Part shown: positions 14,401 to 29,278 of the stretch, piece after piece | How the letters are laid out: the number at the start of each line of letters is the position of its first letter | Position numbering within the stretch: the first letter of the stretch is position 1 | Assembly (NCBI GenBank): GCA_013399875.1 | Contig: VXAZ01002109.1 | Span: 1,123,633 to 1,187,632, forward strand | Direction of reading: 5' to 3' | Length of the DNA: 64,000 nucleotides | From: Gymnorhina tibicen | Lineage: Eukaryota > Chordata > Aves > Passeriformes > Artamidae | The notes under the pieces: model-generated | Told to the model about the DNA's origin: nothing | The model's input: only the letters and a program-made list of their open reading frames with translations | Databases searched by the model: none | Program-made: the position numbers and the translations under genes

Positions 14401-16210
14401 ACAAAAATAATAAAGCATGGGTAACTCTAGCAGAGATTTACTGTTCAAGCTGATGCTTGTGATATATCACTGAAGAAGAAGACAAATGGAAGACATCCAT
14501 CTGGCAAAGTGTGTGAGTGCAATGGCACAGATCAAAATAGCGAGCATATTTAAAGATATACCATTTGAGTATTTTTTATATTAAAAGATACACTCGCAAT
14601 TTAAGGCAGCCTAGTTTGTCTACAGCCTTTCAGCAGGCAAGCAAGAGCACCTAAATTCAGCTGCTTCTTCTCTGAGTCATCCATTCTAGCACCTCTAACT
14701 TTAAAGGCAGTATAAAGAGATGAACTTCCTGTGCCTAATGTCAGCCTTTGCAAACAGCCTCCATGTGTCATCCTCCAGCCAGTTCAGGGAAACAAGAGCT
14801 CTGCATCACTGTTACAACATAAAGAGAAATCACATTAGGCAAATATTAGAAATTAATGCTTTTTTTTTCTTTGCTTCATCATGAAAGTTTGAACTTTTTC
14901 TGCTCAAAGAGCACTTTGTGGTGCCATTTCTTAACCATATAGCTATACCCCATTGTACTAAGAGAAATGAGGAGGAACATCTTCATCTGGGAGCTGTTTT
15001 CTTTCTCAGAGGTGGAAGAGTAAAATAAAAAAAAGGAATTGGTTTTCAGAAACTGAACAATCTGCCTTAGCTACTTTCAGCTTCTACAAAAGAAGTGTGT
15101 GGCCTAGTACAGTGATCCTTTAACTTATTACATTCAAGAAACACCCCAGTAGCTCTTGTGTACTCGTTAATCAAAACGGACAAAATTTAAGGAAAAGAAC
15201 AATGTTCCAGTTCCATCACTACCAGCAGCTCCCATTACTGCTAAAATGTCAGCTCATCACCGGAGAGACCCCTGAACAGCTTCACAAAGCACATGGCCAG
15301 AGTACTGAGACCTAACAGCAGTACCAAAGAGAGGGAGTCCATCTAAAACAACACAAATGCCCAGGTGTGACTCTGCTGATTGCAACACCAGGTGGGATGT
15401 AATTAAAATATGTTACCATTTTAGCACAGTTCATACACACATGGCATGCTCTGGGTTTTCCAAACATGCAAGCAGTGCTCTGCTGTGTATTATCTGACAT
15501 TTTCTGTTCAGTGGGGCCAGAGCTTGAAAAGAAATAAACTGCCATCAGTTTGTCAGAAGAGTAACCTTGGAAGGTGATGGCAGCAGGACTAGAGCAGTGG
15601 AATCCACAGCCAGCTCTCAGAGTGAGAAAGATTATCTCAGCTTCCCTTGGGTAAACTTTCCTCACATGCTTCCTCCTCATGGGTTCAGGTGCTCATCACC
15701 CAGGTTTCTGACAGTAGAGAGACAAAGTCCTCTGATATCCTCCCTTGCTGCTATGGGAAGACTTTGTTTTCAGCCCTCTTAAGAACTGTTTTGGGAACTC
15801 CTCCTGACACCATTTTGAGTATCTATGGGTTTGTCTTCACATAAGTTTGAAGGAAATATGACTTTGGCTCTTCATAGGATCATTTAGAGCCCTGTGAAGA
15901 AATGGTGGGAAAGTGCAATGCCCACATTAATTTCAGTCTGAGACTGCTATTCAGAAGGAAAAAAAAAGCATTAGCGTTACAGTGAACATCTTCTCATAAC
16001 TGTTTCTGAGGACTGAGGAAGGCAGTCTTCCTCCTGTTTACAGCTAAGCATGCTTTCTTCCCTTCAGAAGGCTCAAAACCAAAGGCCCAGGTAAAATCCC
16101 TCTGCTTCACGGGACAGAAGAGCTCACACTGAGTTTCTGAAGATTCATCATTTATGGACAGAAGAGAAGATAGTTTAGAATACTTTCTTTATTATTATTA
16201 CCCTCATTGC
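11426..16210. other. Intronic DNA with no recognised element
   Basis: This is AT-rich to average sequence. A short ATTAAT-type simple stretch occurs near 14120-14150. No transposon end, RNA gene or coding similarity was recognised. Confidence 0.5.
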
Positions 16211-16272
16211 AGGGGGATTGGACTAGATGATCTTTAAGGGTCTCTTCCAACCCAAACTATTCTATGATTCTG
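16211..16272 (+). mobile_element. CR1 LINE 3' end fragment
   Basis: About 60 bp match the well-known avian CR1 3' terminus in plus orientation: GGGGGATTGGACTAGATGAT, then a CTTCCAACCC block and the terminal ATTCTATGATTC repeat. Only the extreme 3' tip remains, as is usual for 5'-truncated CR1 copies. It is antisense to DHRSX. Confidence 0.9.
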
Positions 16273-19200
16273 TATACTTTTAGATGTACTTTCCTCTTGC
16301 TCCCTGGTGAACAGATTTTTATATTAAATTTCATTGCTGTATTTTGTGAATTGCAGGTATCTTTCTTTTTCTTCTCAGGTGACACTTACTCCTTAGAATG
16401 GCTAAACTCCACACTGTGACTTATATCTCATTTAAAACCTAAAAATATATGGCACATATGCGACACATACATGACAGTGTTCTCTATTGACACTTTCTGT
16501 CGGGACTGAAACTCAAGTAAAGAGCTTTTTGGATGTAATACAGAGTCAAGGTATTAATGAAGATAAAAGTCAGCAAGGCTTATGCAAGATGACAAAACAA
16601 AAATGTACTTCAGAGCAAGCTAGGAGCATGATTCTTCCTAGAAATTATGCTGAGTCCTCAACTGATTTAAACTGGTGTAAATTGCAAAGTATACGGAGCT
16701 GTCATTTGTTTCCAGTTTCTCAGCTCTGGATTTGCATATTCCCAATGCATCTTGGGTTGCATAGCTTCAAAGTTAAAATATCAAATCTCTTGTATAATTT
16801 GATGATCAAGGACACATACAAGCATATGAAAGAGAGATGGCAAAAAAAGGGCCAGAGACCTTTTGCTGGTAGTCTTCTCCTTCAGAATATTTTATGAGTA
16901 TCCTGACTAAAACAAGCACCAGCACTCATCTTGAGCTGTTTCTGTCTTAACTTGCAGAATTTTTTTCTATATTAACAGCTTACTTTTCACAAGAAATTTA
17001 AATTTATTTATTTATTCAAAACATTTTCTCCAAGCTAGCCAAATTCAATTCAGTTTCAAATCAGATACCTTACTCGTATCGGTACATCCCTAAATCTTGC
17101 TTCCCTCAGCCTCCCTAATTTATTTAAATTTTAGTGTGAAAGAAGCCCTCACATTCCCAATATATACATTTTGGAGAGAGAATCAACATGAGCTTCAGTG
17201 AAAAACAGGCTGTTCACAAAGTAAGGGGTTTGCTAAAACCACGCTGCCTTAATTACAGGCACTCATAGAACCATAATGTTTGTAGAACTGACTTTTTGTT
17301 TTAGTTGCTGCAATAATGAACCTCCAAATCCAATTTGTCTACTTCTGGACTGAAATGGCTTAGCACTGATAATACCCCAGTTCCCACAGTGGCCCAGGAC
17401 CGAGCTGGGCCACTTGGTCATTGCTGGTGCAGGTCTGGCTTCTGTCTAGGATGTAATTGTCAAGAGATGTGAAATGACTTGTAACCTTCAGTCTTGTAAA
17501 TTTTACCTGCCCTTCTAGATTTAAGTATCAAATTTTTCAGTCAAAATTCAGAATGAAACCATCATGCCCTAGTCTGCCGTGCAAGAGCTTCTTTCCATAA
17601 GCCAATATTAAGTATATACTTGGAGATCTGAAATAAATCACTTCTAGTAGAGCTTTTGTTGGTACACTAATCATTATGTGATGGGAAAACAGATCTCCTA
17701 TTGGCTACATTTCCTGAGAATATTTGCTTACCATTTCAAAACCACAAAAATAAAAACCTCTGGTGTGAAGAAGCATGTTTGTAATAAGCTTCGGTATTAC
17801 CGCAAAAACACCTCAGCAAATATTCTGCTTCACACCCTCTGAGGTAACACAGAGAGGCTGATAATGTCTCTGCTTTGTACTATTTCAAGGATAGAAACCT
17901 TGCAGAGTCAAAGTAAGACGAAGAAGGGAATAATAGTTCCAAGCTCCAGGCAAGAATAACTTTGAGTTGTCCAGAATACAACATCTTTTGCTCTAGACAT
18001 GAGAACTATCCATAAAACATACTTCGACAAAGACTACCTTCCTTTTCCCCAGAGGTTTTCTGCTTTTCCCTCTCATGTCAGTCCTAGTGCTCACGAGGCA
18101 AGCTTGAGGGGCTCTCAGATCCAGCTTCAATCCACTATTTTTTCCTTTTTTCCCTCTTTATTTGGAGATACTATTTGCATGGATAAACAAGTCACTGCTT
18201 CCCTGTGGCAGCAGAGGCAGCAAAGCTGGGAGGGGAGGCAGCAGGAGCAGGCAGCAGGGGTGGAGGAGCTGCAAGAGGCCGGGGCTACCCCTTCAGATTT
18301 AGGGCCAGGTTAATCACCTGGTTTCACCCAGTGGTGTGGCTGCTCTCCCCTCACATCCTTGCCCCTCTTCATTCCACCCACACAGGTCTGCTGGAGCAAC
18401 TGCTTCTCCTGGTTCATGCCAACCCATACCTGGGATGTTACCTGGGTTATGGCAAGGGAATATAAATAACCTTGCATAGCAATGCTGTCATCCTTTCCCC
18501 ACTCCTCCAAGAATCAAGATGCATAGGCTTACTTTTTCCTTTTCTTCAGATCTGACATGAGACTGTTTCTCTTTCATGCTTAAGCAAGCTTAGGTCTGTA
18601 GAGGGCTTCTAAGATATGATTCATCTGAACTGTTTCACAAATCTAGTTTAAGATGAGATGAATCATGTCTTACAACTATTTATTCCTCTCCACAGACTGC
18701 AAAAGGAGCTTGGGGACACTGACTCAGATTTAAACCTCTGCATTATGAACCTCAAAAGTTAGGTGATTTGAATCCTAGTGTTCAGTTTCAAATAATAATG
18801 AACAAATAGAAAAGAGGAGAAAAAGTCAGAGAATTGGGAATGTGTGCAAATGACTCAGTGTTATTCACCAGACTCAAGATCTGGAAAAAAAAGAGTGAGA
18901 ACTTCCAGAAGAATCTTGCCAAAGGCTCATAGATAGCTGTAACACAAAGAAATTTCACGTTGGAAAAAGATAAGTCTTGCAGGGAGTGTTTAAATTCTTC
19001 CCTTATTGTGAATGCCTCTGAAATAACTGTGACTTCTCAACAGAAAATTTAAGATACTCTTGCACACTCTAATTGACAAACACATCCCGAGAGTCGAAGA
19101 AGATAAAGATAATTGTAGTGGCTTTTTTTGGTGAAATTGTGTATGTACGTGCATGTAACTGAGACTGAGCTTAAGCAAACTGCAAGACATAATTTTTACA

Positions 19201-22200
19201 ATAATGACAGTATAGCTATGCATCCCAGGTGAGAACTGGCAGCTTTGCTGCTGCTCTATAAATCATACAGCTCTCACAGCTACTAATCTGCTGCAGAGAT
19301 CTTTCAGGCTAGCAAAGTGACAGAAAAAAGAAGTGCAGAAGAATAAAATTCTAAGAATAGAACCAGTCTCTTGATTGCTGCTTCACAGGCTGCCCTGTAC
19401 ACTGGATCCCACCTCCTTTCTCTTTTTACTCCTATACAAATAGGTATTTCTTATTATTTTTAGGAATCTATTCATATAAAAAAGGCTGGGTTTTTTTCTT
19501 TGGGATAGATTCATCTTTAGGAAACTTTAGATCTCTCCCCTCACCCCATCCTGTTTTGTTGCTTTGTTATTCTTCTCATCCCACCTCCCTTGCTAGTCCT
19601 CCAGAACTTTTAACATGATCACTCTAATGTGGTGTCCCTAGTCAGTGAGGAGGCTTTAAAGCAATTATCATTCATAGCACTTCACTGCTAATGGTGACCT
19701 GGAATCTCAGGCAATGTCAGCCAGAGCCGCTGAGCAAGGAGCCACAGGGTTCTTCTCCTCCATCTCAATATTCAGTGCTTCTGGTATTTTCATTCTTCTT
19801 GAAGGCAAGCTGACTTTTGGACATCTGTGTAATTTTTGCCTTTAGAAATATGCATCCTGTGTATTGTTCAGTATTGGCTCATGCTGATAAGTATTTTCAC
19901 TTGAGATTTTGTGAAAATTCTTCCTTTTGGTAGAAAAAATAACCCTGGGAAGGCTATGTCCAGCTGGAAAAGGTATACTCATTCGGAAACTATTTGGGAA
20001 AGAAACAGATACTTTAAATTGCCCATAACCCCCTTTTTTTTCAAGAAAAATGAAAAAGCCTATTTTTTTCTAAAGGTGCATCTTGGGGGAGGTACCAGGT
20101 GAACAAAGAGGATACTTAAGTCTTTCTCCTTTTCAAAAATCCAACTAGTGCATGACAGTCTTTTGCCACTGCCCTTTACACCAGCTTTAGAGAAAGAACT
20201 ACCTGTACAGGTAAGTCTTTGCATTCCCATTCAATCTCTGGACTTTCTGGAGATACTTCACTAGCTAAATTAATTTTTAAAAAGTGTTGGTGAGACATTT
20301 CTCCAGATCTAAATTTCTTACATGCAGAAGGACACAAAGATCAACGTGTCAGTCGTACTACAGGCCAAGCTTGCTGAATTAGTGAAAAGAAATGTATAGC
20401 ACAGTTAAATGCATAAGAAGTGCATTAATCTATTTCTATGTACACCTGCTCTTTCCTTAACAGGGAGGAGACCAGCATCAGAATGGTCCATCTTTTAAAA
20501 GGCAAAAGTCACAGCACTGTTTATTCCTTTGGTGCACACCCTTCAGGGAAAAGCCTTGAAGAGAGATGAGGGAGAAAACAGATTCTCATTAGTCTGCTTA
20601 TTCCCAAGTATAACTCAATAGAGTTAAAATGGATTTTTCTCCATTCTTTAACCTAAGAAAAATAAACACAAAAAACCAAATATCTTTTAAATTTTGCATC
20701 CTCTGCAGGGAATTAATAATGTATGAAATTATTCTTCCTACACTTCCTGATGTATTATTGGCATTTACTTAATGAAAAAGCTAGAAATTCTCCTCACCAT
20801 GGACTACTATTTCTAATTCAGTGATAACTGTGATCCTGACACTATGAAGAAGGGGAGTAGAAACCTGCAACTGGCAGGATACTGGATCTGAGAACATAAA
20901 GGTTTTGGATTTCTGCATAGTGACAAACTAGCATTTTTGGGGAAGATAACCCCACACACACATATCGGGAAAAAAATAAGATAATAACTTTTATCCATTT
21001 GAGCATACGATTCTAGCAGACAACCTTTAACAGCAGGTCTGGATCTGAATGGTACTGTTTGAATACATTTTGAATTGCTGCAGAGCTCCAGATTAATAGT
21101 GCTGCAAGATCAAAAGTCTGTGATGCAAAATTTTAGTGTTGCAAGTCATAACATATAAAACCCACACTGTCTGCTTTTAGAAGATTCTCACCCACCATAG
21201 TGCCTCCATAAGCCTGTATTTATGATTCAGCTTTACACCTGTAAAAGGCTGAATTTGGCCTCCAATGCCACAAGAGGCATTGTACAACCCACCCTGGTGC
21301 TGGGAAGGGTGTTGGGTCTCCTTCCTGCCCTGTCTCTCCTATCCAGGAAAGAGCAGCGCAGATGAGCTGATGTCCACCTGAGAAAACATGTCAGCTCTGC
21401 CTGGGAAAAATGGGGAGTGGGGCTGCTGTGAGACTTGGAGCAACCACCCAGCCCTGGCGTCACTTGTGCTTCCTCTGGTTACTTCATAGGAGTGACACAG
21501 GTTTCCTCAGCTGTTATTTTGGGGGGGCAGAGTAAATTTGGTTAGCTGTGCATAAAGCTCTGGAACAGCACAGTTCTAATAGGTAGGTAGAGTGCTAATT
21601 TAATGGTAAATTATATATTTGGGTTAGCAGCTTGGCTGCTTTGTTGTTTGGTTCTTTCAGACAACTTGGATGGCAGCCATCAGCTCTCTGTGATTTATCT
21701 CTATTTAATTTTTCCACTTTTTCAGACCTTTGGCTGTTGGTAATTCAATTTCTGGCAACTGCAGAACTTCACTCCCTATTATAAGTTATACCCCAAGGCA
21801 GACATACTGCCATCTGCACTGCAACGGTGGTGGTAGCTAGTGGATGCAGAGAGGCAAGTGTCCAGATGCCACTTGGGCTCTGAAACAGCTTTAATATACA
21901 AATGACTGTTTGGATTAGAAATATTATCTAAATCCAAATACAAATATTATCTATTATCTAAATACAAACATTATCTAAATCTCAAAAACATTAGGGTACT
22001 CTCCCAAGGGACCACTCCACTCTGTACTCCACTTTTGCATTTTGCTTGTCCTGACAGCTTTCATGGATGAGGAAAACGAAGTATTTTCCTTTGCTCAGCC
22101 TCCAAAATCATCAAAGGAGGAACTAATCCCCATCCAGTCATCCTTCATACACACTCACTTCACTTCCCACATCTTCCCTTATCGTCTCCTCCCAATTTCC

Positions 22201-25200
22201 ATGCTCTCCAGAAAAAATCTTTTGGGAGACTTGTGCTTACAGCAAATCATCAGCTACTGCTTTCCTGAGAAATGTATCTTGTTCCCAGCTACAGGCAGCA
22301 GCTCTCCACAGGTGGCAGGCACAGAGCAGTGGCACAAGGTCCTCCTGCACTTAAGAGCAGGGAGACATCATCCCCTGTCCAGCAAGCCTGAAAATGATTC
22401 TAGTCTTGGCCTGAATTAAAGTAGGATGATTATATTTTAGGCATAAATTACCTCAAAATCTTTCTAAAAAGCTCAAAAAGACATCTTCTCACTGTGAGGT
22501 GGGAAGATAATGCAGGGATGCTTAGATCAGCACCAGTATAGCCCATCTTTCTGACCTCCTGTGTGACACAGGGCCTGACCCCACACTCACTCCCTCCTGA
22601 GTCAAACCTATGATTTCTCAATGAGCTATGGCACAGCTTGATGAGCTATCAGCAAGAAGCTCATGCTACAGGCTACTTCTCCATGAGCTGGTTATCTCGA
22701 GATGTAGAAAGCCTTTGTGGCCAGGTTACATCGTCCTCTGATGAGAAAGGGGGCCTACAGTGGTTATCCTGCACGGTAACCAAGGGGGTGGAGACTTGCT
22801 CATGACACCACTGGAGAATTCCTTTGGTTCTTTCCATGTCTCCTTGGATAAATATTTAAATGTATAAACTGCAAGTTTATTGGCATCTCCTAAGCAGAGA
22901 TCCACCTGATATAATCTAGGCAGCGTCTCTACCCAAAGGCTTCAGTATCTGTCTGATAACAAATCTCTAAAGTTTCTGGACTTCACCGTGAGAGCGCAGT
23001 CATTTGCTCCTTGTTGATGGGCACAGCTATCTATAATACACATCCAAACAGACTGTGTGGGTGACAGCCCACCATACTCAGCCTCCATTTCTGTTTTAGG
23101 GTTACCTTCCCAAAGAGAACAGGTGAAGTGGAAAGACTTCAGGCTCTCTAACACCCATTCTCTGATAAACTGTTTTGAAAGCCATGACAAAAAAGGTAAA
23201 TCTAGTATTTCCTTTTTTAAAAAAACTCCATTATTTTTCTCTAAAGACATCTTTGCTGTTGCCTCAGCTAAGTTAATGAAAAAGAAAGGGAAGCCTCAGC
23301 CAGAGAGAACAGAAAACAATTTAAAGACATTTGGGGAACATGGAATTTAATTCTGCTGGAGGGCAATATTCACTTTCCACATAATTTTGTTTTTGTGGAA
23401 TAAAAGACTTGTTACAGCTTGGCAATGCTTTTTAAGAGATCTAAATTTCTAACAGAAAACAAACCCTTTAAGATGCTTGACTTGCATTGTTCCAAATTAT
23501 TACATTCTTTAGCTCTAATCAACCTGGTTTTGATATTTTAATATATATATTTATTAACATAAGCAGAAGTTGCATTGCGGCTGCATAAGATGTTTCTCAA
23601 AGCAATTATTTTACACTGCTTTAATGTAGGACTGTTTTCAAAAATGTATCAAAAAACCTGTGAAAGCAATTTGTACCTCAGCAAAGATTTTCAAAAAATG
23701 AAGAAATCAAGAAGAAAAACATTTTTAAAAGGTACTTTACTCAATATCACTCTACTTATAGAAACAGCCGGTAAAGCACTAATATTACCCAAACTTATTA
23801 TTTTCATATTTTAAGCAGACTTTTAAACACTCAGAAGGTGAAGCACAGGCTGCAGAGCCTTATAAGACATGGCTCTAGAAAATCCACTAGTCATGAAAAA
23901 CCTTGACCTAAGTGTTCAGGTGAGCCAGCAAAGATTACTGTGCAATATGGTTTATATACTTGAAACATGACAAGATTAGAAGAACCACAGAAAAAGGTCT
24001 GATTGTTTTCTACAAATAGAGAGATTCCTGTAGGCTCTTGCTGCAGTTACAGTTTAGTGGGATCCCTTTGAAGCCAAAGGATGAGCTATCATGTGAGAGA
24101 ACATCAAAGTAGTCAAATAATCACACACTGGTGTGGCAAATGCTATGGCTTTCCCTTATCTGTTCACAGCTCTGCATTTCTGCAGGGCAATGTGGAGAGC
24201 ATACCAATGTGCACAGGGATGGCCCGACAGATATGAATACTCATCTGTGATGATAACAAATGGTACAATTATCAGATTCACAACAAAGCACGGAACTGAA
24301 AAATTACTAATTCAGAGTTCATATCACATTACCCAGTCTACCTGAAAACAATGCAGTGGGAAAAACTGTTATAAATTTTGAAAAAGCGTTAAAAAAATCA
24401 TCAGACCATGCAAAAGACATCTCTCTAACCTATGAGCCGTTTCCTGGCCACTTAGCACATTTATTCCAGCAGTCTGTGTCCTCGATCTGTAGCATTAGCT
24501 GGGGAAGCATTTTAATGTAGCATTAGCTGAGGAAGGAATTCAGTGCTGAGTGTTTGAGAGCTCCTTGAATCCAAGATTTGAAACAGCTTTGCAAGCAAAA
24601 GTGACAGTGTTTTGTCAGGAAGGGTAAAATACAGGAAAATAATTATATACACTTGTAGTTAGTTCTTTCACTATTGAAATGCAAAAATTGATCTGTGAAA
24701 AATAATTATTAAAAGCTCTTAAGAGTGAAAATACAATGGCAATTTTCTAAATTAATTTAACAGTTGACTTACTTTAATTAGTGATAAATTGTTTATTGCA
24801 AGTTCTTTAATCACCTTCTATTTACGCATGGGAGCCCCAATCTTTGTTGAGCTATAGAAATCACTGCAATAATAAACAATGCAAGATATTATCTAATCCT
24901 TATGGGTTTGTGTTGGTTTGTGGAAGAGACAGCAAAAGAATTGGAAGGCTTATTTTTATTTTACTTTATATATGTACAAACCACCTATTTGAAGTTAAAG
25001 TTAGGGAGCATGGAGTGAGCAGACCTTCTCAAATTATGGGCATATCCACATGTCCTATGTCATATCCCATCATAAACTCATACACTTCTACTTGAAATAC
25101 ATCTTTTCTTGAAGTATTATGGGAAGCCTAAGCCATAATTTCACTTATCCAGCTGATGGGAAAATAACTTCTAACCTTCTAACCTTCATGGCTAGTTTAT

Positions 25201-26336
25201 ACCTCATTGGTTTTGTAAATTGCCTTTTACTATAAATTTACTTGCACTGGTTTCATTATTTGTCCTAGTGACATATCCATAAGCGGCCAGAGCATCCTCT
25301 CTCACATCTAATTATTTTTGGACAAAACCAGCCAATTTCACTTGGTCTTTCTTTGTTAAAGCAGACTCTCTGTTTACCTCAGAAAGCCTCCTCCATTTCA
25401 GTTTGAGTTCATTTTACTGAACTTGAAGTGCAGGACAGTACCTTGTATTTTAGATGGAATGCAATATAAGTTGAGTATTTCCTAATTTCCTTTGGGTATA
25501 CACCATCAAATACATCTTAGGACCATTTATCTTCTCCATAGGTATATGAAAGCCTAAACCACTACAGACATGGCTTCTCTTTGTCACCTTTAGTCATCCT
25601 AGTAACACTAAACACACAGATGTCCTCCTTTTCCTCAGCTATTTTTAACAGATGAGCTTTGAGTTTATAGCTAAAATCTTATTTTATGTTATGGCTCAGG
25701 GAAGACATTTGATACCAGACAGACAAAAAATCATCTCAGTATTAATATTTTGCAGCTTATTAGCACAGCATACTTCTGCTGAATTTCTTTGCGCCACACA
25801 GAGCTTCATTTGAGATGATTAAAATTTAATATCAAGACGTTCAACTAAGCTATGCTGGAAAATCTGCCATTAAAATTCATTTAAGTTTCATCACACCAAT
25901 CCATGGAAAAATCAACTATGACAGGCTCAGAAAAGTTCACATTTAAATAATGATCTTTATACTCATACAGAGCACATAGAAAAAGTCAGCACCAAATATC
26001 ACAGCAACTTTTTAACACACTACTTCTTTGCTCAATCTTTGGGGGTGTATGGGAAGCTAAATGGGAGAGCAGAAGAAAAGACAGTGCTTCGAGATAAAGG
26101 TTTCTGATCTCATCGAATGGAAAAACACCAGATAAAACACGTCAAGAATGTAAATTAAAATGAAGACTGCTTCCACAACATATGATAAGCTATAGTAATG
26201 TGAATAATAAAACAGCAACAGTTAGTTTGACTTGAATTTTAGTTGGAAGGAGATATATTAAACAGCAAAGTTTTGAACAACTTTTTTCTCAAAAATGTTT
26301 TTGGTGACCATGAGGAACTGTTAGAAAAGGTAAGCA
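16273..26336. other. Intronic DNA with minor simple repeats
   Basis: No gene or full transposon is recognised. A purine/GC-rich stretch lies at about 18200-18285. An AT-rich degenerate repeat based on ATTATCTA with intervening AAATACAAA lies at 21921-21981. Two copies of GTAGCATTAGCTG sit close together near 24490 and 24517. The remainder is ordinary AT-rich intron. Confidence 0.5.
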
Positions 26337-26510
26337 TGAAGATGGTTGGGGTTTGGGGTATTTTTTTTTGGTCTGGATTTGTGGCAATAGAGGTTTCTTT
26401 CTTTGATGATGTTTTTGGTTTTGTTGTTGTTTTGGGTTTTGGTTGGGTGTTTGAGGGGGGCAGATGTTTGTGGGTTTTTCTTCTATTTTTTTTAATGGTA
26501 GTAATTTATT
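26337..26510 (+). repeat. G/T-rich low-complexity tract
   Basis: The plus strand is almost entirely G and T with several G-runs (GGGG, GGGG, GGG, GGG, GGGGGG, GGG). The DHRSX RNA would be C/A-rich here, while the plus strand could form G-quadruplexes. A long open frame crosses it but has the biased composition (Phe/Val/Gly/Trp) expected from low complexity, so it is not called as a gene. Confidence 0.75.
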
Positions 26511-28872
26511 TTAAAACTTGTTTCCAGTTTTATCAACAGTACTTAAGCTCTTGGAGGGCTGTGTCTCTATTTTTGACTTGCACTCCAATCAGAGGAATCA
26601 AAGTGCTCCAGACTCACTGTCCCAATCACAACCAGCAGACCTGGAGCTACTCTGGCCTGGCTGAGTTCCTGGCAAGCAAACTCCAGTTCTGGAACTACAT
26701 AGCCGTAAGAATAAACTTTACTTTCCTGACTGCAAACTTCTCTAATATTTTCGATTATTCCCTCACTCCTGTTTGATAAACCATATTAACACAAACTATA
26801 TTGAATTTTTACATATTTTTTGTAGTCCCTTTGTCATTATTGTACATTGTCCTATCAACATGTATGTCCTATCACAATTTCCATTAATACATCATAACTC
26901 TTTTGATTTATGACTTTTTCCTAGTGTCACATCATAACCCTCTTTACCACGTTCTTAGTTATAATGGGAGAGGGAATCGGTGATTCAAAGCTTCTTTTCA
27001 TTATTCCTTCATATTTTGCACCTGCCACAGAAAGAATTGTTTTTTCCCAGTGTTCAGCTAGCTCTTGCCCTTGTGCTCTGTGCAAGCTGTGGTGGGTAAT
27101 TGAAATCCATCTGCTCATGACTGATGGCTACATCCAAACCAACAACTTGCTATCCTGTCTCCTGCTCCCTGCAGCTACCTGTGTGGTCAGATGTCCCTCT
27201 TTTGGCCCAAGTCTCTGTCCTATTACTTAAACATACACCTCTCTGTGCATTCCTTCTACAGCATGGGCCAGACCTAGAGGATCCCAGAGCAATCAGTGGA
27301 ACATTAAAGAGGTCATCTTCATTCCATCAAACCTGTGACCTGGGTCAGGATATACAAGCTTACCCCCTCAAAGCTTATGAATCCAACCCTGATATCTTAC
27401 AGGATTCATTATACACCAGTGCTGTCACTTGTGAACATATTCTTACTTTGGCACAATGCTTATGGATTAGAAAATGAACAGCCTGTTTAAGCAGATGAAC
27501 GGCAAGTAGGTTGCGTGTAATCTTTGTTTTCTATTTTTCCCATAATGAAATTCCATTTTGTTGAAAAGAATTTTAATGAAATGCATACAGGAAACAAGCA
27601 GCAATTGTTTTAAAATTAAATTTAATTATACAATAACTGCGAGTCTTGTATGCAATGACTTGATACAGAACTTAACATGTTTATTGTTAGAAGTTTAATG
27701 ATAAAAACAACCAAAAAATGCTTTTGGTCCCTCTAACAGTTGGATAAAAGCATAATTTAATTGGCTTATTAATGGATAGAATGTCAGTAGGACCCAGGAA
27801 TATTACTATCTACCTAGATGATTAGAATAAACAAGCATGACAAGAAAACAAAAATGTTTATATTTCCAATTTCTCAGATGATAATTTTTAGCAGTTATAT
27901 AGAATGTGAGTACTAAGAAAGTAAATGAGTTCCCCAGTGTTACATTTGTCAGAGGTATCTGGAAGAGTGGTAGCTAGAGATGTTTTGTGATGTTCCTGTT
28001 CGCTGCAAAAGTCTCTATCCAGGTATAATAATCATCCATAAGAGATTGCATTCTTTGTGCATTCTACTTCTACCCTGATGCTGAAAAATGAAACTGATTT
28101 ACCTGCTTATCTATTCCAGCTTTTGTTCTTCTGCTAAGAATCCATTGACCCATGTAACTATTTTCTTATTCACCTCATAATAGTTTTCTCAGAGACTCGG
28201 TGAGTTCATTAATTTATATTTCAGAACTAGAAACCCCTCTTTCAGAAAGGAAAGCTATTTTGATCTAAGACTAGACAAGATGAAAAATTCATCTCTTCTG
28301 GAAATTTTTATTTTATTTATTTTGTTTTATCACCTTTGTTATTAAGCCTGATTACTCATTTGACCTTATCTGCCTTTAGCTGAGGGACATACATCCAATG
28401 ATGCCCTCCCCATTCAAATTTCTCAATCTAACTCTTCACAGGATACCACACATTATACAATCACTGCTATAACCATCCAAAATATTGTATTACAACTAGC
28501 TGTTTTTCAGCTCTCCCTAACATATTCTTAGTTGCTTTTCTTGTGCCTTTTATTTTTCCCACTGCTGCTAACAGCCCTTTAGTTTTAGTACCTTTTGCAT
28601 TTTTTTCTTAAAATTTATGACAATGGACTGTACTATTCCAAGAAAAATCTACACGGTCAGGCAGAAACTCAACACAGATTTTTTGCCTGGGGTGTAAACT
28701 GGCAGGATGCAAGCTGGCTCTGGTCTGGAATTTGATGTAGAGTTGTGCATAAGCAAATACACTTGGCAAATACTTGGATAAAACCTAATTTTCCCTTTAA
28801 GGCACTTTCTCCAGTTCTTCAGTCATTTCCTTGATCCACCCTTATACTTTCCCTAGCTTTTCCAATACCTTA

Positions 28873-28902
28873 TGTGTGCATATGCATATATGTATGCACA
28901 CA
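28873..28902. repeat. Perfect 10-bp inverted repeat
   Basis: TGTGTGCATA and its exact complement TATGCACACA are separated by a 10-bp loop. It sits inside a purine-pyrimidine alternating tract, so it probably arose from simple-repeat slippage. Confidence 0.85.
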
Positions 28903-29278
28903 CATATATATTTTGTTGCAGCAAGTCTGATTTTCAGAGTATCATTAAAAAGTATATTCCAGTTAAGGGGCTTAATGTGCTGCTCCTTCCTTTGATTTTC
29001 CAGAGCTCTTCACAGAGTAAGCATTTGTGACTTCCTGAATCTTAAGATCTTATAGTTTTCATCCAATGTTAGTTTAAGGTTTGATTTGTTTTCCATTTTT
29101 TTTTTTCCATAGGAAAAAGCAGATTGATGCATACAATTACCAGGAGAACATAGAAAATGAGTTAAGGCAAATTCTTGACTTGCCGACTTTTGTGTGGCCT
29201 ATGGATTATCCCTATTTATTAAGGATAACAGTGAAATTATTCTAATGTAAAGCAAGTGATTTAACATGTGTGTAATTT

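Noticed and set aside
26243..26776. Longest plus-strand open frame (177 codons)
   Set aside because: Its length comes from the G/T-rich tract. The composition is biased towards Phe, Val, Gly and Trp, with no domain and no splice or promoter context.
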